Source: Clostridia bacterium (lineage in GTDB: Bacteria; Bacillota; Clostridia; DUPQ01). Taken from it: a stretch of 13,311 nt of DNA. Shown one piece after another: positions 1 to 7,446 of this stretch (its first letter is position 1; the number at the start of each line of letters is the position of its first letter). Both the position numbers and the translations under genes were made by a program. The notes under the pieces were generated by a model. That model was not told where the DNA came from. It did not search any database and saw only the letters and a list, made by a program, of their open reading frames with translations. The stretch is from assembly GCA_030592085.1 (NCBI GenBank), contig JAUUZV010000041.1, forward strand, positions 1 through 13,311. The letters run 5' to 3'.

Positions 1-717
1 AAAATAATGTAATTTGCCTTTCATAACTAACTTAACAAATAATTTAATTGCAAAAAACCCAAATAATCCAGCAAATATCATACCAATGACAATAGGTAAT
101 ATTTCAATTGTACCTATACCTTCTTGATACACATCATATAGTTCTAGTATAAATCCACCTGCAATAACAGGAATAGACATTAAAAACGCAAATTTAATTG
201 CTAATTCTTTTTTAAGTTTTCTACTTAAAGAAGTAGCCATTGTCATACCAGAACGAGAAATTCCAGGAACAATAGCAATAGCTTGTGCCAAACCAATTAA
301 CAATGCATCATGCCATTTCATATCTTTAATGTCTCGTTTCCCAATTGTTATTTTTGATGTAATTAACAACACAATTCCTGTAATTAAAAATCCGATTCCA
401 AGGGATACTCCTGAGTTATTTAATCCTTCAAAAAAATCTTTAAAAAGAATACCAACAATCACAGCAGGAACCATTGAAATAAGTATTAATCCCGACATTT
501 TACATATTGGTTTTTTAAGAATTTTTACTACTTCATCCCAAAAGGCTATTATTACTGCAATAAGTGTGGCAAAGTGAACAGCTACATTAAATAGTAAAGT
601 AGATTGAGAAATACCAAACATATGTTGCACTAGTACTAGATGACCTGAAGAACTAACTGGCAAAAATTCTGTCAGTCCTTGTATTATTCCTAATATAATT
701 GATTGAAAAATATTCAT
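1..717 (-). CDS. uppP: Undecaprenyl-diphosphate phosphatase UppP/BacA (3' end missing)
   Basis: Integral membrane phosphatase that removes a phosphate from undecaprenyl diphosphate, regenerating the lipid carrier for peptidoglycan and other wall polymers; loss or overexpression in this family changes bacitracin sensitivity. The frame is open from an ATG at 717 to the window edge, giving 239 residues of a family usually about 265-280 long, so only the last membrane segment or so is missing. The two family signatures are present: GLTEFLPVSSSGHL at residues 14-27, with Glu17, Ser22-24 and His26, and PGISRSG at 151-157, with Arg155. Several hydrophobic segments separate them. An AGTGGAG sequence lies just upstream of the start. 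The gene follows the clpX terminator and has its own candidate promoter, so it is probably expressed separately from tig-clpP-clpX. Identification is secure; the C-terminus cannot be assessed. Confidence 0.95.
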   Translation of the reverse strand, partial: MNIFQSIILGIIQGLTEFLPVSSSGHLVLVQHMFGISQSTLLFNVAVHFATLIAVIIAFWDEVVKILKKPICKMSGLILISMVPAVIVGILFKDFFEGLNNSGVSLGIGFLITGIVLLITSKITIGKRDIKDMKWHDALLIGLAQAIAIVPGISRSGMTMATSLSRKLKKELAIKFAFLMSIPVIAGGFILELYDVYQEGIGTIEILPIVIGMIFAGLFGFFAIKLFVKLVMKGKLHYF

Positions 718-746
718 TCTATACTCCACTTAATTGCTTTAAAAAT

Positions 747-755
747 AGTGTATCA
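747..755 (-). promoter_or_regulatory. Candidate extended -10 promoter for uppP
   Basis: On the minus strand the sequence TGATACACT forms an extended -10 (TG, one base, then TACACT, four of six matches to TATAAT) about 30 bases before the uppP start codon. No convincing -35 lies 16-18 bases upstream. It sits after the clpX terminator, where a new promoter would be expected. Inferred from position and motif only. Confidence 0.35.
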
Positions 756-787
756 CATTTACTGTTTTTTTGCGTATTAATACTCTT

Positions 788-815
788 TTAAAATCCCATC
801 TTTTCAGATGGGATT
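788..815 (-). terminator. Intrinsic terminator after clpX
   Basis: A perfect 10-base-pair stem (AATCCCATCT and AGATGGGATT, positions 792-801 and 806-815) closes a GAAA tetraloop when read on the minus strand. It begins five bases after the clpX stop codon. The T-tract is short (TTTT, then A), so termination may be incomplete. It marks the end of the tig-clpP-clpX unit. Confidence 0.75.
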
Positions 816-820
816 AATGA

Positions 821-2086
821 TTAAGATATCTTTTCTTGCTTTTTCTTTTTATGTAGAATAACTTTTGGCTTTGCCCCATTTAAAACGGTTGCCTCATCTA
901 CTATAACTTTCTTTATATCTTTATTTGAAGGTAGTTCAAACATAGTATCAATTAAGATTTTCTCAATAATACCACGAAGTCCTCTAGCACCTGTTCGCTT
1001 ATCAATGGCCTTATGTGCAATTGCAATTAAAGCTTTATCATCAAAGTCTAACTCACATTCATCAAGATGAAATAGTTTTTTATATTGTTTAACTAAAGCA
1101 TTTTTTGGTTCTTTTAGTATTCTTAATAATGCTTCCTCTGAAAGGGCACTTAATGAAACAATTACAGGAACACGACCAATAAATTCAGGAATTAATCCGA
1201 ATTTTAATAAATCTTCTGGTTCAATTAATTTTAACAATTTTGAGCGTTCTTTTGTTTTTTTCGAAAGATTCTCACTGCCAAATCCAATGGCACTTTTACC
1301 AATACGGTTTTGGATTATTTCTTCCATTCCTTGAAATGCACCACCACATATAAATAAAATATTAGTTGTATCGATTTTAATATATTCTTGGTTAGGATGT
1401 TTTCGTCCACCTTGTGGCGGAACACTGGCAACAGTTCCTTCTAAAATTTTTAGTAATGCCTGTTGCACGCCTTCACCTGAAACATCTCTTGTTATTGAAG
1501 GATTATCACTCCTTTTTGAAATTTTATCAATTTCATCAATATATATAATACCGCGTTCTGCTTTATCAACATCATAATCAGCTGCCTGAATTAATCTAAG
1601 TAAAATGTTTTCTACATCTTCACCTACATATCCAGCTTCTGTTAATGAAGTAGCATCTGCAATAGCAAAAGGTACATTTAGTATTTTTGCTAATGTTTGA
1701 GCAGTATATGTTTTACCAGTTCCAGTTGGACCTAACATTAATATATTGCTTTTTACTAATTCAACATCTTCATCTTCACTACTATGATTAATACGCTTAT
1801 AGTGATTATAAACTGCAACAGCCATAGCTTTTTTAGCATCATCTTGGCCAATAACATATTCATCTAATTTTTCTTTTATCTCTGCAGGTGTATAACTCTT
1901 AAAAGGTTGTAATTCTCCATCTTCTTCAGAGTCAATAAACTCTTCATCTAATATTTCAGCACACAACTCAATACATTCATCACAAATGTATACAGAAGGT
2001 CCTGCAATTAATCTGCCAACTTGTTCTTGAGTTTTTCCGCAAAAAGAACATTTAACTTTTTTATTATCGTCTTTTGTGTTCGCCAT
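821..2086 (-). CDS. clpX: ATP-dependent Clp protease ATP-binding subunit ClpX
   Basis: AAA+ unfoldase that forms a hexamer, recognises tagged or misfolded cytoplasmic proteins, unfolds them by ATP hydrolysis and threads them into ClpP. At 421 residues it has the usual ClpX length. Visible in order: N-terminal zinc-binding domain with Cys13, Cys16, Cys35 and Cys38; Walker A GPTGTGKT at 119-126; pore-loop GYVG at 152-155; Walker B IIYIDEID at 180-187; an RKH loop at 228-230; the ClpP-docking IGF loop at 267-269; an arginine finger in GRVPV at Arg305; and the sensor-2 motif GARGLR at 366-371. The C-terminus is lysine-rich. The start ATG follows AAGGTG, which lies next to the clpP stop codon 12 bases away, so translation is probably coupled to clpP. 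Its proteolytic partner is encoded immediately upstream. All key residues are intact. Confidence 0.99.
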   Translation of the reverse strand: MANTKDDNKKVKCSFCGKTQEQVGRLIAGPSVYICDECIELCAEILDEEFIDSEEDGELQPFKSYTPAEIKEKLDEYVIGQDDAKKAMAVAVYNHYKRINHSSEDEDVELVKSNILMLGPTGTGKTYTAQTLAKILNVPFAIADATSLTEAGYVGEDVENILLRLIQAADYDVDKAERGIIYIDEIDKISKRSDNPSITRDVSGEGVQQALLKILEGTVASVPPQGGRKHPNQEYIKIDTTNILFICGGAFQGMEEIIQNRIGKSAIGFGSENLSKKTKERSKLLKLIEPEDLLKFGLIPEFIGRVPVIVSLSALSEEALLRILKEPKNALVKQYKKLFHLDECELDFDDKALIAIAHKAIDKRTGARGLRGIIEKILIDTMFELPSNKDIKKVIVDEATVLNGAKPKVILHKKKKQEKIS

Positions 2087-2098
2087 TTTTCACCTTAT

Positions 2099-2677
2099 CT
2101 ACTTTTCCATAACCTTATCAATTATGCCATATTTTACAGCTTCTTTGGCATCCATGAAAAAGTCTCGCTCTACATCTTGTTCAATCTTTGAAAGTGGTTG
2201 TCCAGTATGAGTAGCTAAATATCCATTTAACTTATCTTTTAATTTTAACAACCATTCTGTTCTTATTTTTATATCAGTTGCCTGGCCTTGTGTTCCACCT
2301 AATGGTTGATGAATCATAATTTCACTATTAGGTAATGAAAGTCTTTTTCCTTTAGCTCCAGCTGAAAGTAAAAATGCTCCCATGCTAGCTGCTAATCCAA
2401 TACAAATTGTTGAAACATCACATTTAACATAATTCATTGTATCGTATATGGCCATACCAGCAGTAATTGATCCACCTGGACTATTAATATAAAACTTAAT
2501 GTCCTTTTCCGGATCTTCATGTTCTAAAAATAACATTTGTGCCACTATTAAACTAGCTGTCACATCATTTACTTCTTCTGATAGCATAATAATTCTGTCT
2601 TTAAGCAATCTGGAAAAAATATCATAAGATCTCTCTCCTCTGCTTGTTTGTTCGATGACATATGGTACTAAACTCAT
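2099..2677 (-). CDS. clpP: ATP-dependent Clp protease proteolytic subunit ClpP
   Basis: Serine peptidase forming the tetradecameric chamber of the Clp protease; it degrades polypeptides delivered by ClpX or another Clp ATPase in the cytoplasm. The 192 residues match the family length. The catalytic triad is Ser98 in GLAASMGA, His123 in MIHQPLGG and Asp172 in RDFFMDA. The oxyanion-hole region INSPGGS lies at 64-70. There is no long propeptide: the N-terminus MSLVPYVIEQ is typical of the mature-like form. The start is fixed by a perfect AAGGAGGT Shine-Dalgarno. The gene lies 24 bases after tig and 12 before clpX, in the tig-clpP-clpX order common in clostridia and many other bacteria, unlike Bacillus, where clpP is elsewhere. 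No CtsR-type heptad repeat is visible upstream of the unit. Confidence 0.99.
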   Translation of the reverse strand: MSLVPYVIEQTSRGERSYDIFSRLLKDRIIMLSEEVNDVTASLIVAQMLFLEHEDPEKDIKFYINSPGGSITAGMAIYDTMNYVKCDVSTICIGLAASMGAFLLSAGAKGKRLSLPNSEIMIHQPLGGTQGQATDIKIRTEWLLKLKDKLNGYLATHTGQPLSKIEQDVERDFFMDAKEAVKYGIIDKVMEK

Positions 2678-2701
2678 AAAGTTACCTCCTTATATCGTTT
2701 C

Positions 2702-4024
2702 TTATTTCTCTTCTTTGTCTTCTTTCTTAGCAGGTGTTACAACCTGTTTTGTATTATCATAAATAAATTCTACAGTTTTTTCACTGACTATTTGCTCTTT
2801 AAAGTAATCCTTGTAATCATCATTTAAGGTTTTAGAAAACTCTTCTAATTCCATATTATATGCTTTTGCAGTTTCTGCTACTTTCGTATCATATTCTTCA
2901 TCAGTTACTAAAAAATCTTCTTTTTTTGAAATTGCTTCAATTACTAATTGTGTTTTTACTTGAGATTTACCAATTTCTTTATACTGCTCTCTAAATTGTT
3001 CTTCAGTCATTCCAGTTAATTCAGCATATTTTTTAACATCCATTCCCTGTTGCTGTAATCTAGAACTAAATTCTTGCATTAATGAATCAACTCTTCTTTC
3101 AATTAATGCCTTTGGAATATCTACTTCTGCATTATCAGTAGCTTTTTGAATTGCCTGATCAGTATTCTTATTCTTAGCATCATCTTTTAGTTTTTTAGTT
3201 AAATTCTTTTTAATATCTTTTTTATATTCTTCTAAAGTATCCATTTCACTAATATCTTTTACAAATTCATCATCAATTTCTGGTAATTCTTTTGTTTTTA
3301 TTTCATGAAGTGTTACTACAAAAACAGCTTTTTGTCCTTTTAGGTTTTCAGCATGATACTCTTCTGGAAAAGAAACATTTACATCAAATTTATCACCAAC
3401 ATTTTTACCAATAATCTGTTCTTCAAATCCTGGAATAAATTGATTAGAACCTAATGTTAATTCATGGTTCTCACCTTTACCACCTTCAAAAGGAACATCA
3501 TTAATAAATCCTTCAAAGTCAATAATGGTTATGTCTTTATCTTTGGCAGGTCTATCTTCAATAGAAACCATTCTAGAATTCTTTTCAGCTTCTTTATCTA
3601 GTTCTTCTTGTATATCTTTTTGTGTAACTCTAACAGGAATTTTTTCAACTTTTATATCTTTATATTCCCCTAAAGTAACTTCAGGATATACATCTACTTT
3701 AGCTGTAATAACTAATTGATCATCTTTACCAATACTTTTTATATCAATAGCTGGATAATCTACAGGATTAATATCAAGTTGCTTAACAGCATCTTCATAC
3801 TTTTCAGAGTAAAGAACATTAATAGCTTCCTCATAAAAGATTCCCTCACCATAAGTTCTTTCAATCATAATCTGTGGGGCTTTACCTTTTCTAAATCCTT
3901 GAACAGTATACTTACCTTTTGTTTTGTTATATGCTTTTACGATTCCAGCTTTAAATTCATCATTTGTGAATGTCATTTCCAAATCAACGACATATCCCTC
4001 TTTTTTTATTAGTTTTGCATCCAT
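2702..4024 (-). CDS. tig: Trigger factor, ribosome-associated chaperone and peptidyl-prolyl isomerase
   Basis: Binds ribosomal protein L23 at the exit tunnel and shields nascent chains; it also catalyses prolyl cis-trans isomerisation. The 440 residues match the family. The N-terminal ribosome-binding domain carries the signature GFRKGKAP at 43-50. The FKBP-type isomerase domain spans about 155-245, including the stretches DFEGF, GSNQFIPGFE and FPEEYHAENLKG. A helical C-terminal chaperone domain rich in Lys and Glu follows, ending in an acidic/basic tail (KKEDKEEK). The ATG is preceded by GGAGG at ten bases. It is the first gene of the tig-clpP-clpX unit, with an extended -10 promoter about 40 bases upstream. 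The grouping links nascent-chain folding with protein quality control. No irregularity seen. Confidence 0.98.
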   Translation of the reverse strand: MDAKLIKKEGYVVDLEMTFTNDEFKAGIVKAYNKTKGKYTVQGFRKGKAPQIMIERTYGEGIFYEEAINVLYSEKYEDAVKQLDINPVDYPAIDIKSIGKDDQLVITAKVDVYPEVTLGEYKDIKVEKIPVRVTQKDIQEELDKEAEKNSRMVSIEDRPAKDKDITIIDFEGFINDVPFEGGKGENHELTLGSNQFIPGFEEQIIGKNVGDKFDVNVSFPEEYHAENLKGQKAVFVVTLHEIKTKELPEIDDEFVKDISEMDTLEEYKKDIKKNLTKKLKDDAKNKNTDQAIQKATDNAEVDIPKALIERRVDSLMQEFSSRLQQQGMDVKKYAELTGMTEEQFREQYKEIGKSQVKTQLVIEAISKKEDFLVTDEEYDTKVAETAKAYNMELEEFSKTLNDDYKDYFKEQIVSEKTVEFIYDNTKQVVTPAKKEDKEEK

Positions 4025-4062
4025 TAAGCAAAATCCTCCATTTTTCTATATATAGCCAAAAT

Positions 4063-4071
4063 ATTATACCA
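4063..4071 (-). promoter_or_regulatory. Extended -10 promoter for tig-clpP-clpX
   Basis: Minus-strand TGGTATAAT is a perfect TATAAT with the extended TG one base upstream, 39 bases before the tig start codon. The -35 position (about 4086-4091) has no good TTGACA match and falls inside an AT-only inverted repeat at 4080-4098. Placement and quality support a vegetative (sigma-A type) promoter. Confidence 0.7.
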
Positions 4072-4079
4072 CAGCCAAG

Positions 4080-4098
4080 ATAAATATAATATATTTAT
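4080..4098. repeat. AT-only inverted repeat over the tig -35 region
   Basis: Perfect nine-base arms, ATAAATATA and TATATTTAT, surround a single central A. It coincides with the expected -35 zone of the tig promoter, so it could be an operator or a curved upstream element. All pairs are A/T in a very AT-rich genome, so chance is a serious alternative. Confidence 0.35.
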
Positions 4099-4168
4099 TA
4101 ACCTTTTATGACTAGTATCATTTATACCCATAAATATACATTTATACACGATAAACTACATTTACAAA

Positions 4169-4193
4169 ATTACCTATTCTTTGTAATGGTAAT
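4169..4193 (-). terminator. Weak hairpin after the small lipoprotein gene
   Basis: Minus-strand ATTACC and GGTAAT can form a six-base-pair stem with a 13-base loop, followed by TTTTG, starting about ten bases after the stop codon at 4203. This is the only terminator-like element between the long operon and the tig promoter. The stem is short and the loop large, so it may be inefficient or not a terminator at all. Confidence 0.25.
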
Positions 4194-4202
4194 ATACGCC
4201 TA

Positions 4203-4508
4203 TTAATCGTTATTATTTCTTCTGTGTTTTCTTCGTCTAAATAGTGATAACCCACCAAATCCACTAATAATTGCAATATAAAAGCCAAAGTCATACCACC
4301 AACCTGTATTCAGTGATTCATAAATATGAATGCTCTTATTAAAGAGACCAATTATTAATGATACAGGTGCAATCCACCCATGCCATACTCCCCATAAAAA
4401 ACCTGCTAAATTATCTGCATTTGCTTTACCATCTCCAGGTACACAACCACTTAGCATTAATACAAGCATAATCAATAATATTCCAATAACTATAACTTTT
4501 TTCTTCAT
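4203..4508 (-). CDS. Small lipoprotein-like membrane protein of unknown function
   Basis: A 101-residue protein whose function I do not recognise. The N-terminus MKKK is followed by a hydrophobic stretch and LMLSGC, a good lipobox with Cys22 as the lipidated residue. Residues about 35-56 (AGFLWGVWHGWIAPVSLIIG) and 72-90 are two further hydrophobic segments, separated by a Trp/Tyr-rich loop IYESLNTGWWYDFGF. The C-terminus is strongly basic (RRRKHRR). The topology is odd: a lipidated outside N-terminus plus two full membrane passes would put the basic tail outside, so the WHG segment may be re-entrant or the signal peptide uncleaved. From memory, short unnamed proteins with a similar W..WHG..P pattern followed by a GWYDFGF-like segment occur in several phyla; I could not check this. 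AGGAGG ten bases upstream supports the start. It is the last gene of the operon, 25 bases after the phosphoesterase. Confidence 0.8.
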   Translation of the reverse strand: MKKKVIVIGILLIMLVLMLSGCVPGDGKANADNLAGFLWGVWHGWIAPVSLIIGLFNKSIHIYESLNTGWWYDFGFYIAIISGFGGLSLFRRRKHRRNNND

Positions 4509-4533
4509 AAGATGATTCCTCCTAAATTGATAT

Positions 4534-5193
4534 TTATTTATAAATCTTCACTGGTTTAAAATGTAGATAATCAGCTGATACCAGTGAAAATTTCTTATCT
4601 TCTTTTATGTTTTTAGTTTGTTCTCCATGAATATGTCCATATATTACTTTTTTAATTTTGTAATTATCAATAATAAAAAGCAACTGTTCACTATGAGTTG
4701 GAGGATAATGAAAAATTGCAATAAGTTCTTTGTCATTATTTGTTACACTTTTTAGTGATATCTTAAATCGCTCAATTTCTCGATTAATGATTTTGTTATC
4801 TTTTTCATCAAATCCATAACCTTTAGTTCCACAAAGAATACAATTATCTAACTCAATAGAATTATTATATAAAAATTCTATAGTAGAAAAATCATGTTTG
4901 TCTAAAAATTCATTCATCTTTTTAACTGTTTCCCACCAATAATCATGGTTTCCTTTTAATATGATTTTTCTCCCTGGCAATTCATTAATATACCTAAAAT
5001 CTTCTACTGCTTGATTTAGATAAGTCGCCCATGAAATATCACCTGGTATAATTACAACATCATCTTGTTTAACTTTTTTATTCCAGTTCTTTTTAAGTTT
5101 TTCTTCATAGTCAATCCACTTACCACCAAAAATGTCCATAGGTTTATTAACTCCAAATGATAAATGTAAATCTGCAATTGCGTATACTGTCAT
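4534..5193 (-). CDS. Calcineurin-like metallophosphoesterase, COG1768 type
   Basis: Predicted cytoplasmic two-metal phosphohydrolase; its substrate is unknown. From the ATG at 5193 it has 219 residues. The metal-binding motifs are complete: D-x-H at Asp8 and His10 (ADLHLS), GDISW with Asp52, GNHDYWW with Asn82 and His83, His162 in FHYPPTHS, and GHIHG with His187 and His189. The N-terminal pattern IADLHLSFGVNKPMDIFGG and the GDISWA block match the COG1768 group as I remember it. An upstream ATG at 5208 would overlap uvrC by 14 bases and has no Shine-Dalgarno; the ATG at 5193 has GGAAGGA at good spacing and lies one base after the uvrC stop, so I chose it. Tight packing implies translational coupling to uvrC. 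A role in nucleotide or nucleic-acid metabolism is possible but is only guilt by association. Confidence 0.9.
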   Translation of the reverse strand: MTVYAIADLHLSFGVNKPMDIFGGKWIDYEEKLKKNWNKKVKQDDVVIIPGDISWATYLNQAVEDFRYINELPGRKIILKGNHDYWWETVKKMNEFLDKHDFSTIEFLYNNSIELDNCILCGTKGYGFDEKDNKIINREIERFKISLKSVTNNDKELIAIFHYPPTHSEQLLFIIDNYKIKKVIYGHIHGEQTKNIKEDKKFSLVSADYLHFKPVKIYK

Positions 5194-5194
5194 A

Positions 5195-7003
5195 TTAGTC
5201 CTTCCCATGAAAATAAGTAAATATGGCTACTGCAAGATTTCCACTTATTCCCTTAACATTTTTCAATTGATCTATACCCGCTCCTTTAATCTCTCTTACA
5301 GATCCAAATTCTTTTATGAGCAGTTGTTTTCTCTTTTCTCCTATTCCTTCAATTCCATCTAGTGATGAAGTTATTTGATTTTTATTTCGCTTGCTCCTAT
5401 TAAACTCTATTGCAAAACGATGTGCTTCATCTTGAATATATGTTATAAATCTAAATAATTGTAAATCATCTGCCAAAGGATATTCTTTACGATGATATAT
5501 TAAACCACGAGTTCGATGTTTATTATCTTTTACCATGCCACAAACGGGAATGTCAATATTATTATCAATTAACAATTCGCTTATGGCATTGGTTTGATTA
5601 GTTCCCCCATCAATTAAAATCAAATCTGGGGTATTTGCAAACTTCTCATCTTTAAAACGTTTAACTCTTCTACTAAGTACTTCTTTCATGGCCTTTATAT
5701 CATCACTATTAACTTCACTTTTAATTGCAAATTTACGATAACCTGATTTTTTTGGTTTCCCGTTTTTGAAAGTAATCATTGAACCAACAGTCTCTTTACC
5801 ACCAAAATTAGAAATATCATAAGCTTCAATATTTTCAGGCACTACTTCTAATTTAAGTAGCTTTGCCAATGTTATTATATTAAGGTATGTTGCATTTTGT
5901 CTTTCTACATATGCCTTAAGAGATTGCTTTGCAGTATTAAAAGCTGTATCTGTAAGTTTTTTATTCCCTCCTCTTTTAGGATATAGTAATGTTACTTTGC
6001 TTTTTTTGTTATCACTTAACCATTGTGTTAACCAATCCATATCTGCTATATCATTATATACCATAATTTGTTTTGGTATTCTTGAAATATCTTGATAATA
6101 TTGTCTTATGAATTCTGATGTTAATAATGAAGGTGTCAAGTCTTCAACATTTGTAAACTCAAATTCTTTTTTATCAATAATCTGACTTTCACGTACTTTG
6201 AGAATAACACATAATCCTAGATCTTTGGTTACTGTACCTGCTATAACATCTGTATCTTTTAAATTAGGTTTAATCATATATACATCTGATATTTTTCGCA
6301 ATATAGCAATTCTATCTCTATAATGTGCAGCTTGTTCAAATTCTTGTTTATCAGAAGAAATCGTCATTTTCTCTTTATATTGTTCTAAAAGCGTATCATT
6401 ATTTCCTTCAAGTAAATCAATCAAAGCTTCTACATTTTTCAAATATAACTTTTCATCCACATCATAAGCACAAGGTCCTACACACCGCTTAATATGATAA
6501 TTAAGACAAGGACGTGTTTTTTTATCAAAGTCTTTTTTATTACAATTACGAATTTTAAAAACACTTTGTAATAAGCTAAGAATTTCTCTTAAGGGAGTCC
6601 GCTGTGGATATGGGCCGAAGTATTTAGCACCATCTTTTTTTACTTTTCTTACAATTTGAATTCTAGGAAATCGCTCAGTTATATTTACCTTTAAATATGG
6701 ATAAGTTTTATCATCTTTTAATAAAACATTATATTTAGGCATATGACTTTTAATTAAATTACATTCAATTATAAAAGCATCTCTCTCTGAACTAGCTACT
6801 ATATATTCAAATGAAGTTATTTCTTTAACTAAATTTTGATGTTTCTTGAATTTAGGGGTCCCTTTAAAATATTGATTAACTCTATTTTGCAAATTAATAG
6901 CTTTTCCCACATAAATAATCTGGTCTCGTTTGTTTTTCATTAAATAAACACCAGGAGTTTTGGGTAGTTTTTTTAGTTCATCTTTTATAATAAATATACT
7001 CAT
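5195..7003 (-). CDS. uvrC: Excinuclease ABC subunit UvrC
   Basis: Nuclease of nucleotide excision repair; it is recruited by UvrB and cuts 3' and then 5' of the DNA lesion. From the ATG at 7003 it is 602 residues, the normal size. Visible: N-terminal GIY-YIG nuclease (GVYLMK at 18-23, YVGKA at 31-35, Arg41, Glu80) for the 3' cut; a Cys cluster CLNYHIKRCVGPC at 166-178; a UVR motif around 215-237 for UvrB contact; the RNase H-like nuclease with Asp396 (AYDIS), Asp465 (LILIDGG) and His528 (DEAHRF) for the 5' cut; and a C-terminal helix-hairpin-helix pair from about 546 to 598. A GTG at 7015 would add four residues, but the ATG gives the classic four-base ATGA overlap with the rimI stop and is preferred. 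uvrA and uvrB are not in the window. Confidence 0.97.
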   Translation of the reverse strand: MSIFIIKDELKKLPKTPGVYLMKNKRDQIIYVGKAINLQNRVNQYFKGTPKFKKHQNLVKEITSFEYIVASSERDAFIIECNLIKSHMPKYNVLLKDDKTYPYLKVNITERFPRIQIVRKVKKDGAKYFGPYPQRTPLREILSLLQSVFKIRNCNKKDFDKKTRPCLNYHIKRCVGPCAYDVDEKLYLKNVEALIDLLEGNNDTLLEQYKEKMTISSDKQEFEQAAHYRDRIAILRKISDVYMIKPNLKDTDVIAGTVTKDLGLCVILKVRESQIIDKKEFEFTNVEDLTPSLLTSEFIRQYYQDISRIPKQIMVYNDIADMDWLTQWLSDNKKSKVTLLYPKRGGNKKLTDTAFNTAKQSLKAYVERQNATYLNIITLAKLLKLEVVPENIEAYDISNFGGKETVGSMITFKNGKPKKSGYRKFAIKSEVNSDDIKAMKEVLSRRVKRFKDEKFANTPDLILIDGGTNQTNAISELLIDNNIDIPVCGMVKDNKHRTRGLIYHRKEYPLADDLQLFRFITYIQDEAHRFAIEFNRSKRNKNQITSSLDGIEGIGEKRKQLLIKEFGSVREIKGAGIDQLKNVKGISGNLAVAIFTYFHGKD

Positions 7004-7446
7004 ATAGTTTTCCACATAATAAGGGCATTTTCATTAGTATCCTTATAATAATTTTTTCTAATACCTTCTCTAGTAAATCCTAATTTTTCATATAAACAAA
7101 TTGCTGATGTATTATTCTCTCTCACTTCTAAAGTTATGGCTACTACTTCTTCATCTTTAACTAATTCAATCATTTTTGAAAATAAATCTAAAGCTAAATT
7201 TTTTCGTCTATATGTCTTTTTAATTGCAAGTGTTGTAATATGAGCTTGATCAATAATCATCCAATATCCTAAATAACCTACAACCTTTTTATCATCAAGA
7301 ACAACTAAATATTTTGCAAGTGAATTATTTACAACATCATCGTATATGCTTTTATGAGACCATGGAGTAACAAAACTCTGTTGCTCAATAACAAACATAC
7401 CATCTACATGATCTTTATTTGCTAATTTAATTGTGAAATTGCTCAT
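7000..7446 (-). CDS. rimI: Ribosomal protein S18 alanine N-acetyltransferase-like GNAT protein (RimI)
   Basis: GNAT acetyltransferase, 148 residues, the usual RimI length. The family acetylates the N-terminal alanine of ribosomal protein S18 in enterobacteria. Seen: the N-terminal pattern IEQQSFVTPWS at 20-30, typical of RimI; a core strand ending in ITTLAIKKTYRRKNLA; LEVRENNTSAICLYEKLGF at 106-124 with Glu107 and Tyr119 in the places of the usual catalytic residues. The acetyl-CoA loop (consensus Q/R-x-x-G-x-G/A) reads RRKNLA at 80-85, so the first glycine is Asn83; this is unusual and could weaken cofactor binding. The start overlaps the tsaB stop by one base (TAATG) with AAAGG upstream. 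Position after tsaE-tsaB is the classic RimI context. It ends in TGA, which overlaps the uvrC ATG. The substrate assignment is inference. Confidence 0.9.
   Translation of the reverse strand: MSNFTIKLANKDHVDGMFVIEQQSFVTPWSHKSIYDDVVNNSLAKYLVVLDDKKVVGYLGYWMIIDQAHITTLAIKKTYRRKNLALDLFSKMIELVKDEEVVAITLEVRENNTSAICLYEKLGFTREGIRKNYYKDTNENALIMWKTI

Noticed and set aside
329..577. Plus-strand open frame of 82 codons opposite uppP
   Set aside because: It lies wholly antisense to a well-conserved uppP with intact signatures; composition and lack of a ribosome binding site fit a chance frame.
3525..4012. Two plus-strand open frames opposite tig
   Set aside because: Both are antisense to the trigger factor gene, match no known domain and have no Shine-Dalgarno; they mirror tig codons.
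4025..4202. Small RNA or riboswitch in the gap before tig
   Set aside because: Apart from the promoter, an AT-only dyad and a weak hairpin, I see no conserved fold or aptamer-like motif.
5194..5208. Upstream ATG at 5208 for the metallophosphoesterase
   Set aside because: It lacks a Shine-Dalgarno and overlaps uvrC; the ATG at 5193 has GGAAGGA at good spacing and starts at the family-typical residue.
7000..7002. TGA read as tryptophan (Mycoplasma-type code)
   Set aside because: TGA ends rimI and the yfbR-like gene at expected family lengths, and Trp codons checked in uvrC are TGG, so TGA is a stop here.
7004..7015. GTG start at 7015 for uvrC
   Set aside because: No ribosome binding site; the ATG at 7003 gives the common four-base ATGA overlap with rimI and a normal UvrC N-terminus.
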